From an uncultured Actinomycetes bacterium (GTDB taxonomy: Bacteria; Actinomycetota; Acidimicrobiia; Acidimicrobiales; Acidimicrobilacustridaceae): a DNA stretch of 6,925 nt. Each line of letters starts with the position of its first letter. The first letter of the stretch is position 1. Made by a program: the position numbers and the translations under genes. The stretch covers positions 1-6,925 of the forward strand of contig CAMFLJ010000203.1 in assembly GCA_945957335.1 (NCBI GenBank), in the 5' to 3' direction. Below, piece by piece: positions 1 to 5,132 of this stretch. The notes under the pieces were generated by a model. The model made no database searches. It had not been told where the DNA came from and saw only the letters and a program-made list of their open reading frames with translations.

Positions 1-41
1 CGCCTTAGTCTCGTGGGCTCGGAGATGTGTATAAGAGACAG
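1..41 (+). other. Nextera (Tn5) sequencing adapter left on the contig end
   Basis: Bases 8-41 match the Illumina Nextera read-2 transposase adapter from memory without a mismatch. They end in the 19-bp Tn5 mosaic end AGATGTGTATAAGAGACAG at 23-41. Bases 1-7 (CGCCTTA) match the last seven bases of the N701 i7 index as it is written in the primer. This is library-preparation sequence, not genome. It supplies a false stop codon and C-terminus to the rhamnosidase on the minus strand (ending LLYTSPSPRD) and a false N-terminus MYKRQ to a plus-strand shadow reading frame. Natural sequence starts at base 42. Confidence 0.97.
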
Positions 42-1327
42 GAGCACTCGAAGGTGCCGGTGCGCTCCATGTCGGTGTGCACGACGACCGCCGTGAACGC
101 CGCCGGGTCGACCTCCCCCGGCCACCCCGTGACCTCGACGTACCGGAAGCCGTGGAAGGTGAAGCTGGGCTCCCAGGTCTCGGGCCCACCACCGGCGAGC
201 ACGTACCGGTCGGTGGCCGCAGCGCCCCGGAGCGGCGCGGTGGCCAGCTCCCCGTGCTCCAGGACCTCGACGTGGCGGAGCACCACCTCGGTGCCGGCCG
301 GGCCGTCGACGGTGAATCGCACCCACCCCACCAGGTTCTGGCCGAGGTCGAGGATGGTGGCCCCAGACGGGCTGCGGAGGACGTCGACGACGGGGAGCTC
401 CTCGATGCGACGGACCGGGGGCGACAGCGGGACCACCAGGTGGCCCATCCCCGGGTCGAACCGCTCGACCGGGCCCCACCCACTCGCGTCGAAGCCGGGA
501 GCCGACCAACCGGGAACGGCCAGCCGGGCGTCGAACGTCTCGCCGTCGTAGAGGTCGGCCGCGAGGACGGGCCCCGTGCTCGTCCGCCAGTGGTCGTCGG
601 TCGCCACCACCAGCACCGAACCGTCGCTCCAGGTCACCTCGAGCTGGGCGAGCAGGCCGAGCCGGTCGCCGTAGATCGCGCGGCGGCCGTCGAAGCCGAG
701 CTTCCCGCGGTACCAACCGTCGGCCACGACCGCGCCGACCACGTTCGCCCCGGACTGCACGAGAGCGGTCACGTCGTGGGTGTCGTACCGCAGGCGCGAC
801 GCGTACGCGCTCCAACCGGGGGCCAGGACGTGGTCGCCCACAGCCACCCCGTTGATCTCGACGGTGTGGACCCCGGCCGAGGTGACATGGAGGCGGGCGC
901 GGACGATCTCGGCGCCCCTCGGCGCGGCGAGCTCGAGCTCGCGGCGGAGGTGGTGGGCGGGGGACGCCCCTGGCGTCGGGGCCGCTGTCGGCGTGATCCA
1001 GCTCGCCACCCAGTCGGCCGGGTCGAGCAGCCCGGCCTCGACCGCCAGCGCGTCGCTCCACGGCGACTCGGCCCCGTCGTCGCCTCGCACGCGGACGCGC
1101 ACCGAGACGACGTCGCGTGACCGCAGGGGCACGGCGGGCCAGGGGCGGAAGACCGAGTCGTCGTCGGCGATCCACCCGGTGGCGCCACCGTCGACCTCGA
1201 CCTCGTACGCGGCCTGCCGCCATCCGTCGACGTCCGTCTCCGCCCGCCAGGAGAGGCGGGGCGACGCCACCCCGACCACCGCTCGCCCGTACTCGGCCCT
1301 GAGACCCACCGTGGTCACGCTCGTCAC
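42..1327 (-). CDS. Alpha-L-rhamnosidase (GH78), N-terminal half, truncated by contig end
   Basis: GH78 enzymes hydrolyse terminal alpha-L-rhamnose from glycosides such as flavonoid glycosides, saponins and polysaccharides. About 428 native residues are present. Residues 1-95 are an Ig-like N-terminal domain with the family opening GLRAEYGRAVVGV...PRLSW. Residues about 105-300 match the Bac_rhamnosid_N beta-sandwich (LHVTSAGVHTVEING, RYDTHDVTAL, DGWYRGKLG, DLYDGETFDAR). Residues about 305-425 match the Bac_rhamnosid domain (DLGQNLVGW, FTFHGFRYVEV, GTFECS). The (alpha/alpha)6 catalytic barrel with its acidic residues would follow GTFECS and is missing only because the contig ends. Everything after Ser429 is adapter-encoded. 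The start is GTG at 1325-1327, seven bases after AGGAGG (1335-1340 on the opposite strand). No signal peptide is visible, so it is probably cytoplasmic and acts on imported glycosides. It is divergent from the PhyH-like gene. Confidence 0.93.
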
Positions 1328-1345
1328 CGGGGTGCCTCCTGATCG

Positions 1346-1374
1346 TTGCTGTACGAACGCACAGTACCTACCGT
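1346..1374 (+). promoter_or_regulatory. Putative sigma70-type promoter of the PhyH-like gene
   Basis: TTGCTG (1346-1351) and TACCGT (1369-1374) are separated by 17 bases. This fits a -35 and an actinobacterial TANNNT -10, and would put the transcript start near 1381 with a leader of about 25 bases before the GTG at 1405. On the opposite strand, TACTGT (complement of 1361-1366) could be the -10 of the rhamnosidase gene, but I see no good -35 for it. The assignment rests on motif matching only. Confidence 0.4.
1347..1366. promoter_or_regulatory. Possible operator: inverted repeat in the divergent promoter region
   Basis: TGCTGT (1347-1352) and ACAGTA (1361-1366) form an inverted repeat with one mismatch in six and an 8-base spacer. 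It overlaps the proposed plus-strand -35 and the proposed minus-strand -10. A dimeric repressor bound here could control both the rhamnosidase and the PhyH-like gene. It does not resemble the ATAGC-N3-GTTAT boxes near 3900-3970, so any regulator would be a different one. Short dyads of this quality also arise by chance. Confidence 0.3.
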
Positions 1375-1404
1375 TGCCGGCACGGAAGCCCGGAGGTGGC
1401 CAGC

Positions 1405-2238
1405 GTGTACGTCGAGCAGCTCGTGCAGGACGGCTTCGTCCGGCTGGAAGGCGCCATCGACCCGGCGTTCTGCGAGGAGGTGGTCGCCCGCGCCTTCGAG
1501 CGGGAGGGCTGGGACGACCCCACCACGTGGCCGGTCGGGCCCGTGCACCTGCCCGCCACCACCAGCTACGACCTGTCGACGGTCGCTCCGGCCGCGGTCG
1601 ACGCGCTCGGGCACCTCGTCGGCGGCGTGGGGGCCTGCCGCTTCAGCGACATCCCCGACAACATGATCGTGAACTTCCCCGACCCGGCGGCGACGCCCGC
1701 TCCGGCGGCACAGCGCGCTCGCGACCCGGAGGGCTGGCACAAGGACGGCGACTGGTTCCGGCACTTCCTCGACAGCCCCGAGCAGGGCCTGCTCGGCATC
1801 GTGCTGTGGCGCGACGTCACCGAGGACATGGGCCCGACCTGCATCGCGTCGGACTCGCTCGCACCGATGGCCGAGCTGCTGCGGGACCATCCCGAGGGGC
1901 TGGACCCGGCCGAGCTGAAGGGCCCGGTGCGGGAGGTCCTGGCCGGGTGCCGCGACATCCGGGCGCTCACCGGCCCGCAGGGCACCGTCGTGCTGGCGCA
2001 CCCGTTCCTGCTCCACACCGCGTCGCCCAACACGAGCTCGACCCCCCGGGTGATCTCCAACACGTCGGTGATGCTGCGCGAGCCGATGCGGTTCGAGGCC
2101 ACCGACGACCGGGCGTTGACCGACGTGGAGGCGGCCACCTGCCGGCTGCTCGGCGTCGACCGCGCCCGCTTCGAGGCCACGGGACCGCGCCGGAAGGTGG
2201 CATCGGAGCGCGAGCGACGCTGGTCGGGACGGCCCTAG
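1405..2238 (+). CDS. Phytanoyl-CoA dioxygenase (PhyH)-like Fe(II)/2-oxoglutarate oxygenase
   Basis: Members of this family hydroxylate an unactivated carbon using Fe(II), O2 and 2-oxoglutarate in the cytoplasm; bacterial substrates are diverse. From the GTG at 1405 the protein has 277 residues, a usual length. It opens with the typical YVEQLVQDGFVRLEGAI. The iron site is His112 and Asp114 (WHKDGDW) plus His204 (HPFLLHTASPN). Arg215, eleven residues later (TPRVISN), is placed to bind 2-oxoglutarate. An in-frame GTG at 1396 would add three residues. I prefer 1405 because GGAGG at 1392-1396 lies eight bases before it, whereas 1396 has only GGAAG upstream and would overlap that site. It stands alone on the plus strand, divergent from the rhamnosidase and convergent with the SnoaL/paralogue B operon. 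The true substrate is unknown. Confidence 0.88.
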   Translation: MYVEQLVQDGFVRLEGAIDPAFCEEVVARAFEREGWDDPTTWPVGPVHLPATTSYDLSTVAPAAVDALGHLVGGVGACRFSDIPDNMIVNFPDPAATPAPAAQRARDPEGWHKDGDWFRHFLDSPEQGLLGIVLWRDVTEDMGPTCIASDSLAPMAELLRDHPEGLDPAELKGPVREVLAGCRDIRALTGPQGTVVLAHPFLLHTASPNTSSTPRVISNTSVMLREPMRFEATDDRALTDVEAATCRLLGVDRARFEATGPRRKVASERERRWSGRP

Positions 2239-2276
2239 GGCCGAGCGACCCCGGGTCGGCCGGACGCGCCGCCGCT

Positions 2277-2321
2277 CGGCGGTGCCGGGGTCGTCCGCAA
2301 CGACGACCACCGGCACCGCCG
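2277..2321. terminator. Bidirectional terminator hairpin between convergent genes
   Basis: Bases 2277-2294 pair with 2303-2321 to give 18 base pairs (12 plus 6) interrupted only by a bulged A at 2309, with an 8-base loop at 2295-2302. It lies 38 bases after the stop of the PhyH-like gene and about 10 bases after the stop of the convergent SnoaL gene, so it could end both transcripts. There is no U tract on either side, as is common in high-GC actinobacteria. Competing foldings exist: 2246-2254 with 2285-2293, and the small palindrome 2269-2282. Confidence 0.62.
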
Positions 2322-2330
2322 GGAGCTGCA

Positions 2331-2792
2331 TCAGCCCTGCGCGGCCTGCTTCTCGGCCAGCACGGTGGAGTCCTCGGTGTCGAGCACCACGTTGAGGTCG
2401 CTGATCCTCAGGGCGCCGTCCTCGACGACCACCGAGCCGTGCACGATGGCGGTCGACAGCGGCGACGGGGTGCCACCCACGATCTGGGTGACCCAGATGT
2501 AGGAGCGGAAGTCGGCACTGGTGTCGTCGGCCCGGGTGAGGTGGACGTTCTGGCCGTTGTGGCGCAGCGGGTGCGGGCTGTGGAGGCGGTGGTCGGTCTG
2601 CCATGCCAGCACCGCGTCCTTGCCGACGGCGTCGGCGTTGACGAACTCCTCGTAGGCGGTCTTCCCGGTGTCGGTGCGGCAAGAGAAGTGAGCATCGCTC
2701 GACCACATCTCGGGCCACTCGTCGAAGAGGGCATTGTCGTACGCGAACCACCACTTCAAGATGAGCTGCTGCGCGTCGGCTGGCTGGATCAT
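2331..2792 (-). CDS. SnoaL-like / NTF2-fold protein (arm of paralogue B)
   Basis: This 153-residue protein has the size and outline of the SnoaL-like NTF2 superfamily. It has an N-terminal helix (ILKWWFAYDNALFDEWPEMW), then a segment of the type 'acidic residue, Ala, His, Phe' (SSDAHFSC), a His-rich middle (HRLHSPHPLRHNGQNVHL, residues 68-85) and a C-terminal sheet with GSVVVEDGALRISDLNVVL. Family members include dehydratases, isomerases, cyclases, and small partner subunits of oxygenases; function here is not assignable. The start is ATG at 2790-2792, with GGGGG eight bases upstream. It begins 29 bases after the stop of paralogue B on the same strand, so the two probably share a transcript. 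A longer open frame exists upstream but it runs antisense-frame through paralogue B and lacks family similarity. The unusual density of histidines (70, 74, 78, 84) may mark the active pocket. Confidence 0.82.
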   Translation of the reverse strand: MIQPADAQQLILKWWFAYDNALFDEWPEMWSSDAHFSCRTDTGKTAYEEFVNADAVGKDAVLAWQTDHRLHSPHPLRHNGQNVHLTRADDTSADFRSYIWVTQIVGGTPSPLSTAIVHGSVVVEDGALRISDLNVVLDTEDSTVLAEKQAAQG

Positions 2793-2821
2793 TCGGTTGT
2801 CCCCCTTGGTGATCGGACGGC

Positions 2822-3877
2822 TCAGGCCGCCGGGATCTCGAGCCACTCCGTGGTCGGAGCGATCGTGTAGCTGTCGACCACGGCACGGATGAAGTCCTTG
2901 TCGTGGAACGGGTCGGACGGCTCGGCCACCTTGGTGCCCTTCGCCCGCATGTCGGCGATCAGGCGGCCGACGGCCTCCTCGACGGTGATGTCGTCGGTGT
3001 GGTCCATCACCTTCCTCAGCTCGTCCATGTCCGAGTACACCTCGGCGTTCCAGTGGACGAGCAGGCGCAGGTCGTCGGGCTGGTAGGTGTGCACGGCCTC
3101 GCCGTCGGTGAGGATCCGCCACGTCGCGCTGCCGGCGTCCCAGCCCATCTCCGAGCGGTGCTTCATGTTCGCCACCGGAGGCGAGTCCCACGCGCCGACG
3201 GGGTCGCCGCGATGGAACATCATCTCGTTCTGCACCACCACGCCCTTGTTCCAGAGCGGGTGCTCGAGCACCTTCGGCTCACCCATCGGGCCGTCGGGCC
3301 AGTAGCTGAACGTGCCGTTCTCCCCGAGGTACCACCAGGTGATGACCTGGGCCATCTTCACGAGGTACTCGGTGAAGAGGCCCGACTTGGCCATGCAGTT
3401 CATGAGCCACACGGGAGCGTTCTCGTAGCGGATGCCCCGGAAGGTGACGCCGTCGAGGTGCGAGGGCGGCGGACCGAACGCCGGGTGGGGGCCGCAGATG
3501 TTGAACAGCATCATCGTGGGCTTGGCGTAGGCGGCGTCCCAGTAGTCCTTGACCAGGTCGAGGAAGCCGTCGTTGTAGAAGCAGTCGTTGAGCTCGGGGA
3601 AGAACGACACCGAGTTCTGGCCGAAGAAGCCCCGGAACTGGGGCGCCGCGATGTCGTCGAGGGTGAGGTCGAGGTCGTCGGGGATCACCCCGGTGACGGT
3701 GGCGATCAGCTCCTCGACCGACTCGAAGTGGTGCGAGGCGATGGTGGGCCAGGGGCCCTCGCGCTTGATCACGTCGAGCATCCGGGCGTGCTGGTCGTCG
3801 GTGTACACGCCCTGCAGCACCCGCGGCGGGGCCACCGGCCGCAGCGCCTGGTTCATCTGGTCCTCGTACGCACCCAT
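2822..3877 (-). CDS. Putative Fe(II)/2OG-type oxygenase, divergent paralogue B
   Basis: I do not recognise a named family for this 351-residue protein. It has a plausible non-haem iron site: His140 and Asp142 (SHLDGVTFRG), His222 (MFHRGDPVG) and Arg241 (MKHRS) as a possible 2-oxoglutarate anchor. The segment around 211-228 has the G-V-V-V...H pattern seen before the distal histidine in PhyH-like enzymes. Other landmarks are residues 12-28 (LRPVAPPRVLQGVYTDD), Cys99-Phe-Tyr-Asn, CGPHP at 128-132, residues 172-190 and the C-terminal SYTIAPTTEWL. There is no signal peptide or membrane segment. The start is ATG at 3875-3877, with GAGGAGG (complement of 3884-3890) six bases before it. It is followed by the SnoaL gene. 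Paralogue A, transcribed away from it, aligns over the whole length with well over half the residues identical by eye. Fe(II)/2OG chemistry is an inference. Confidence 0.85.
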   Translation of the reverse strand: MGAYEDQMNQALRPVAPPRVLQGVYTDDQHARMLDVIKREGPWPTIASHHFESVEELIATVTGVIPDDLDLTLDDIAAPQFRGFFGQNSVSFFPELNDCFYNDGFLDLVKDYWDAAYAKPTMMLFNICGPHPAFGPPPSHLDGVTFRGIRYENAPVWLMNCMAKSGLFTEYLVKMAQVITWWYLGENGTFSYWPDGPMGEPKVLEHPLWNKGVVVQNEMMFHRGDPVGAWDSPPVANMKHRSEMGWDAGSATWRILTDGEAVHTYQPDDLRLLVHWNAEVYSDMDELRKVMDHTDDITVEEAVGRLIADMRAKGTKVAEPSDPFHDKDFIRAVVDSYTIAPTTEWLEIPAA

Positions 3878-3902
3878 CAGTGACCTCCTCGAGACTCGCC
3901 GC

Positions 3903-3908
3903 AATATA
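3903..3908 (-). promoter_or_regulatory. -10 element of the paralogue B promoter
   Basis: The complement of 3903-3908 reads TATATT, a near-consensus -10 in otherwise very GC-rich DNA. A start near 3896 would leave about 18 bases of leader holding the GAGGAGG site. I see no convincing -35 at 16-18 bases (complement of 3926-3931 is CGGGCA), so the promoter may need an activator or be intrinsically weak. It overlaps operator box 1. Confidence 0.5.
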
Positions 3909-3918
3909 GCGCTGTTAT
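3906..3918. promoter_or_regulatory. Operator box 1, ATAGC-GCT-GTTAT
   Basis: This is a 13-bp imperfect palindrome with half-sites ATAGC and ATAAC (complement of GTTAT) around a 3-base centre, a size and symmetry typical of TetR-family operators. It overlaps the -10 of the paralogue B promoter. Read in the direction of paralogue B transcription, it is ATAAC-AGC-GCTAT. A second copy lies at 3954-3966. A repressor bound here would block RNA polymerase. The TetR-family gene starting at 6819 is a candidate binder, not a demonstrated one. Confidence 0.6.
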
Positions 3919-3953
3919 CTTCCGATGCCCGCGCGAACGCTGGCGCCCACGAG

Positions 3954-3966
3954 ATAGCAGCGTTAT
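3954..3966. promoter_or_regulatory. Operator box 2, ATAGC-AGC-GTTAT
   Basis: This is the second copy of the 13-bp imperfect palindrome, 48 bp centre to centre from box 1. Its half-sites are identical to those of box 1 and only the central triplet differs on the plus strand. It overlaps the -10 of the paralogue A promoter. Read along the transcription of their own genes, both boxes share ATARC-AGC-GYTATATT. Confidence 0.6.
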
Positions 3967-3969
3967 ATT
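3964..3969 (+). promoter_or_regulatory. -10 element of the paralogue A promoter
   Basis: TATATT at 3964-3969 is a near-consensus -10. At 17 bases upstream lies only TGGCGC (3941-3946), a poor -35. A start near 3976 would give about 39 bases of leader before the ATG at 4015, including the ribosome binding site GAGGGGG (4003-4009). It overlaps operator box 2. Confidence 0.5.
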
Positions 3970-4014
3970 CTTCTCGGCACGCTGTCGCGGCGTGGCCGGG
4001 ACGAGGGGGTTGCG

Positions 4015-5058
4015 ATGACGCCGACGAACGACGAGATGGCAGAGGTCCTGAAGCCGATCGCTCCACCGAGGGTGATCGAGGGCGTCTACACCGACGACCA
4101 GTACGAGCGCATCCTGCGGATGATCCAGACGAAGGGCCCGTGGCCGACCATCACGGCCCACCACTTCGACACGGTCGAGGAGCTCGTGGCCACCTCCACC
4201 GGCGTGGTGCCCGAAGGGCTGAACCTGACCCTCGACGACGTGGCCACCGGCCACTTCCGCGGGTACATCGCCAACGGCTCGACCTGCTTCCAGACCGAGA
4301 TCGAGGACTGCTTCTACAACTTCAAGTTCCTCGACCTCGTGCGTGACTACTGGGGCGTGCCCTATGCCCAGCCGACGCACATGCTGTTCAACCTGTGCGG
4401 CCCGCACCACAGCGGCCTGAACTCCCACCTCGACGCCGTGCAGTTCCGGGGCGTCCGGATGCACAACTCCCCCGTGTGGCTCCAGAACGTGATGGGCAAA
4501 TCGGGCCTGTTCCAGGACCACCTGGTGAAGATGGCCCAGGTCATCACCTGGTGGTACCTCGGTGAGAACGGCACGTTCACGTACTGGCCCGACGGCCCCC
4601 ACGGCCAGCCCAAGGTGCTCGACCACCCGCTCTGGAACAAGGGCGTCGTGGTGCAGAACGAGCTGATGTTCCACCGCGGCGACCCCGTCGGCCGGCCCGA
4701 GGAGCGAGACATCCCCGGCCTGAAGCACCGCTCGATGCTCGGCTACGACGCCGACCGGGACGACTGGGCCATCACCACCGACGGCGAGGTGATCCGCCGC
4801 TACCAGCCGAGCGAGATGCGCCTGCTCGTGCACTGGAGCGCGGAGCTCTACGCCGACCGCGAGGAGGCCGAGAAGGCCGCCGACCACAGCGACGACCTGA
4901 CCTTCGACATGGTGTTCGAGCGACTGCTCGCCGACATGCGCGCCAAGGGCGTGCAGGTGGCCGACCCGACCGACCCGCTGCACGACACCGACTTCGTGCG
5001 GGCGCTCATCGCCACCTACACGATCGCCCCCACCACCGACTGGCTCAGCGCCGCCTGA
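4015..5058 (+). CDS. Putative Fe(II)/2OG-type oxygenase, divergent paralogue A
   Basis: This 347-residue protein is a close homologue of the gene transcribed the other way at 2822-3877, collinear apart from a two-residue gap before the HxD motif. The proposed iron ligands are His138 and Asp140 (NSHLDAVQFRG) and His220 (MFHRGDPVG), with Arg239 (LKHRS) as the possible 2-oxoglutarate contact; all are conserved in B. The longest identical block is LVKMAQVITWWYLGENGTF (170-188). Differences cluster at residues 84-98 and 223-236 (RPEERDIPG against AWDSPPVAN), which may set substrate choice. The start is ATG with GAGGGGG five bases upstream. It leads a plus-strand series (SDR, NTF2, VOC), but a GC hairpin lies between it and the SDR. 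Having two such enzymes suggests successive or parallel oxidations of related substrates, or a heteromer; none of this is shown by the sequence. Confidence 0.85.
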   Translation: MTPTNDEMAEVLKPIAPPRVIEGVYTDDQYERILRMIQTKGPWPTITAHHFDTVEELVATSTGVVPEGLNLTLDDVATGHFRGYIANGSTCFQTEIEDCFYNFKFLDLVRDYWGVPYAQPTHMLFNLCGPHHSGLNSHLDAVQFRGVRMHNSPVWLQNVMGKSGLFQDHLVKMAQVITWWYLGENGTFTYWPDGPHGQPKVLDHPLWNKGVVVQNELMFHRGDPVGRPEERDIPGLKHRSMLGYDADRDDWAITTDGEVIRRYQPSEMRLLVHWSAELYADREEAEKAADHSDDLTFDMVFERLLADMRAKGVQVADPTDPLHDTDFVRALIATYTIAPTTDWLSAA

Positions 5059-5082
5059 GCCCCGGCACCCACCGTCCCACCG

Positions 5083-5108
5083 GGGCCGCGCCCGACCGGG
5101 CGCGGCCC
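5083..5108 (+). terminator. GC-rich hairpin after paralogue A (terminator or attenuator)
   Basis: GGGCCGCGCCC (5083-5093) pairs perfectly over 11 bases with GGGCGCGGCCC (5098-5108) around the loop GACC, and is followed by TTC, not by a true U run. It lies 24 bases after the stop of paralogue A and 24 bases before the SDR start. It may partly terminate the transcript, so that paralogue A is made in excess of the downstream enzymes, or it may protect the 3' end of its mRNA. No separate promoter for the SDR is evident in the 24 bases that follow. Confidence 0.6.
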
Positions 5109-5132
5109 TTCACGTCCGCAGGAGACCAACGC

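Larger units (their letters stand above)
3903..3969. repeat. Long inverted repeat in the divergent promoter region
   Basis: The arms 3903-3920 and 3952-3969 match at 16 of 18 positions when one is reverse-complemented (shared core AATATA-R-CGCTG-Y-TATCT), separated by 31 bases. Each arm holds one operator box and one -10 element, so the two promoters are mirror images. The 31 bases between the arms and the leaders outside them show no matching symmetry, which suggests that the arms are kept by selection. This is regulatory DNA, not a terminator: it lies between two divergent gene starts. Confidence 0.75.

Noticed and set aside
23..41. Tn5/IS50-like mosaic end as sign of a transposon insertion
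   Set aside because: It is joined to the rest of the Nextera adapter and an index fragment at the very end of the contig, so it comes from library preparation.
27..1120. Long plus-strand open frames opposite the rhamnosidase (347 and 174 codons)
   Set aside because: They are shadows of a clear GH78 gene in high-GC DNA. Their translations are Arg/Pro/Val-rich without domain motifs, and one begins inside the adapter (MYKRQ).
780..2870. A 696-codon plus-strand open frame spanning several genes
   Set aside because: It crosses the divergent promoter region, runs out of frame through the PhyH-like gene and antisense through the SnoaL gene. It has low-complexity composition and no recognisable domain.
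1324..2886. A 520-codon minus-strand open frame opposite the PhyH-like gene
   Set aside because: It conflicts with two well-supported genes (PhyH-like and SnoaL) and its translation is Arg/Gly/His-rich without family motifs.
2793..3191. N-terminal extension of the SnoaL gene to 3191
   Set aside because: The extension runs out of frame through the C-terminal part of paralogue B. The ATG at 2790-2792 has its own ribosome binding site and matches the family's start.
2903..3883. Plus-strand 326-codon frame opposite paralogue B, and the similar 368-codon minus frame opposite paralogue A (3877-4983)
   Set aside because: Both are Val/Leu/His/Gly-rich mirror frames. Their likeness to each other follows from the homology of the genes they lie opposite.
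3903..3969. Inverted repeat as a terminator, transposon terminal repeat or CRISPR-like repeat
   Set aside because: It sits between divergent starts and contains the -10 elements. There are only two copies, with no transposase and no spacer array.
3878..4066. Upstream extension of paralogue B to 4066
   Set aside because: It would cross the promoter region and overlap the start of paralogue A. The ATG at 3875-3877 has a strong GAGGAGG site and aligns with the start of paralogue A.
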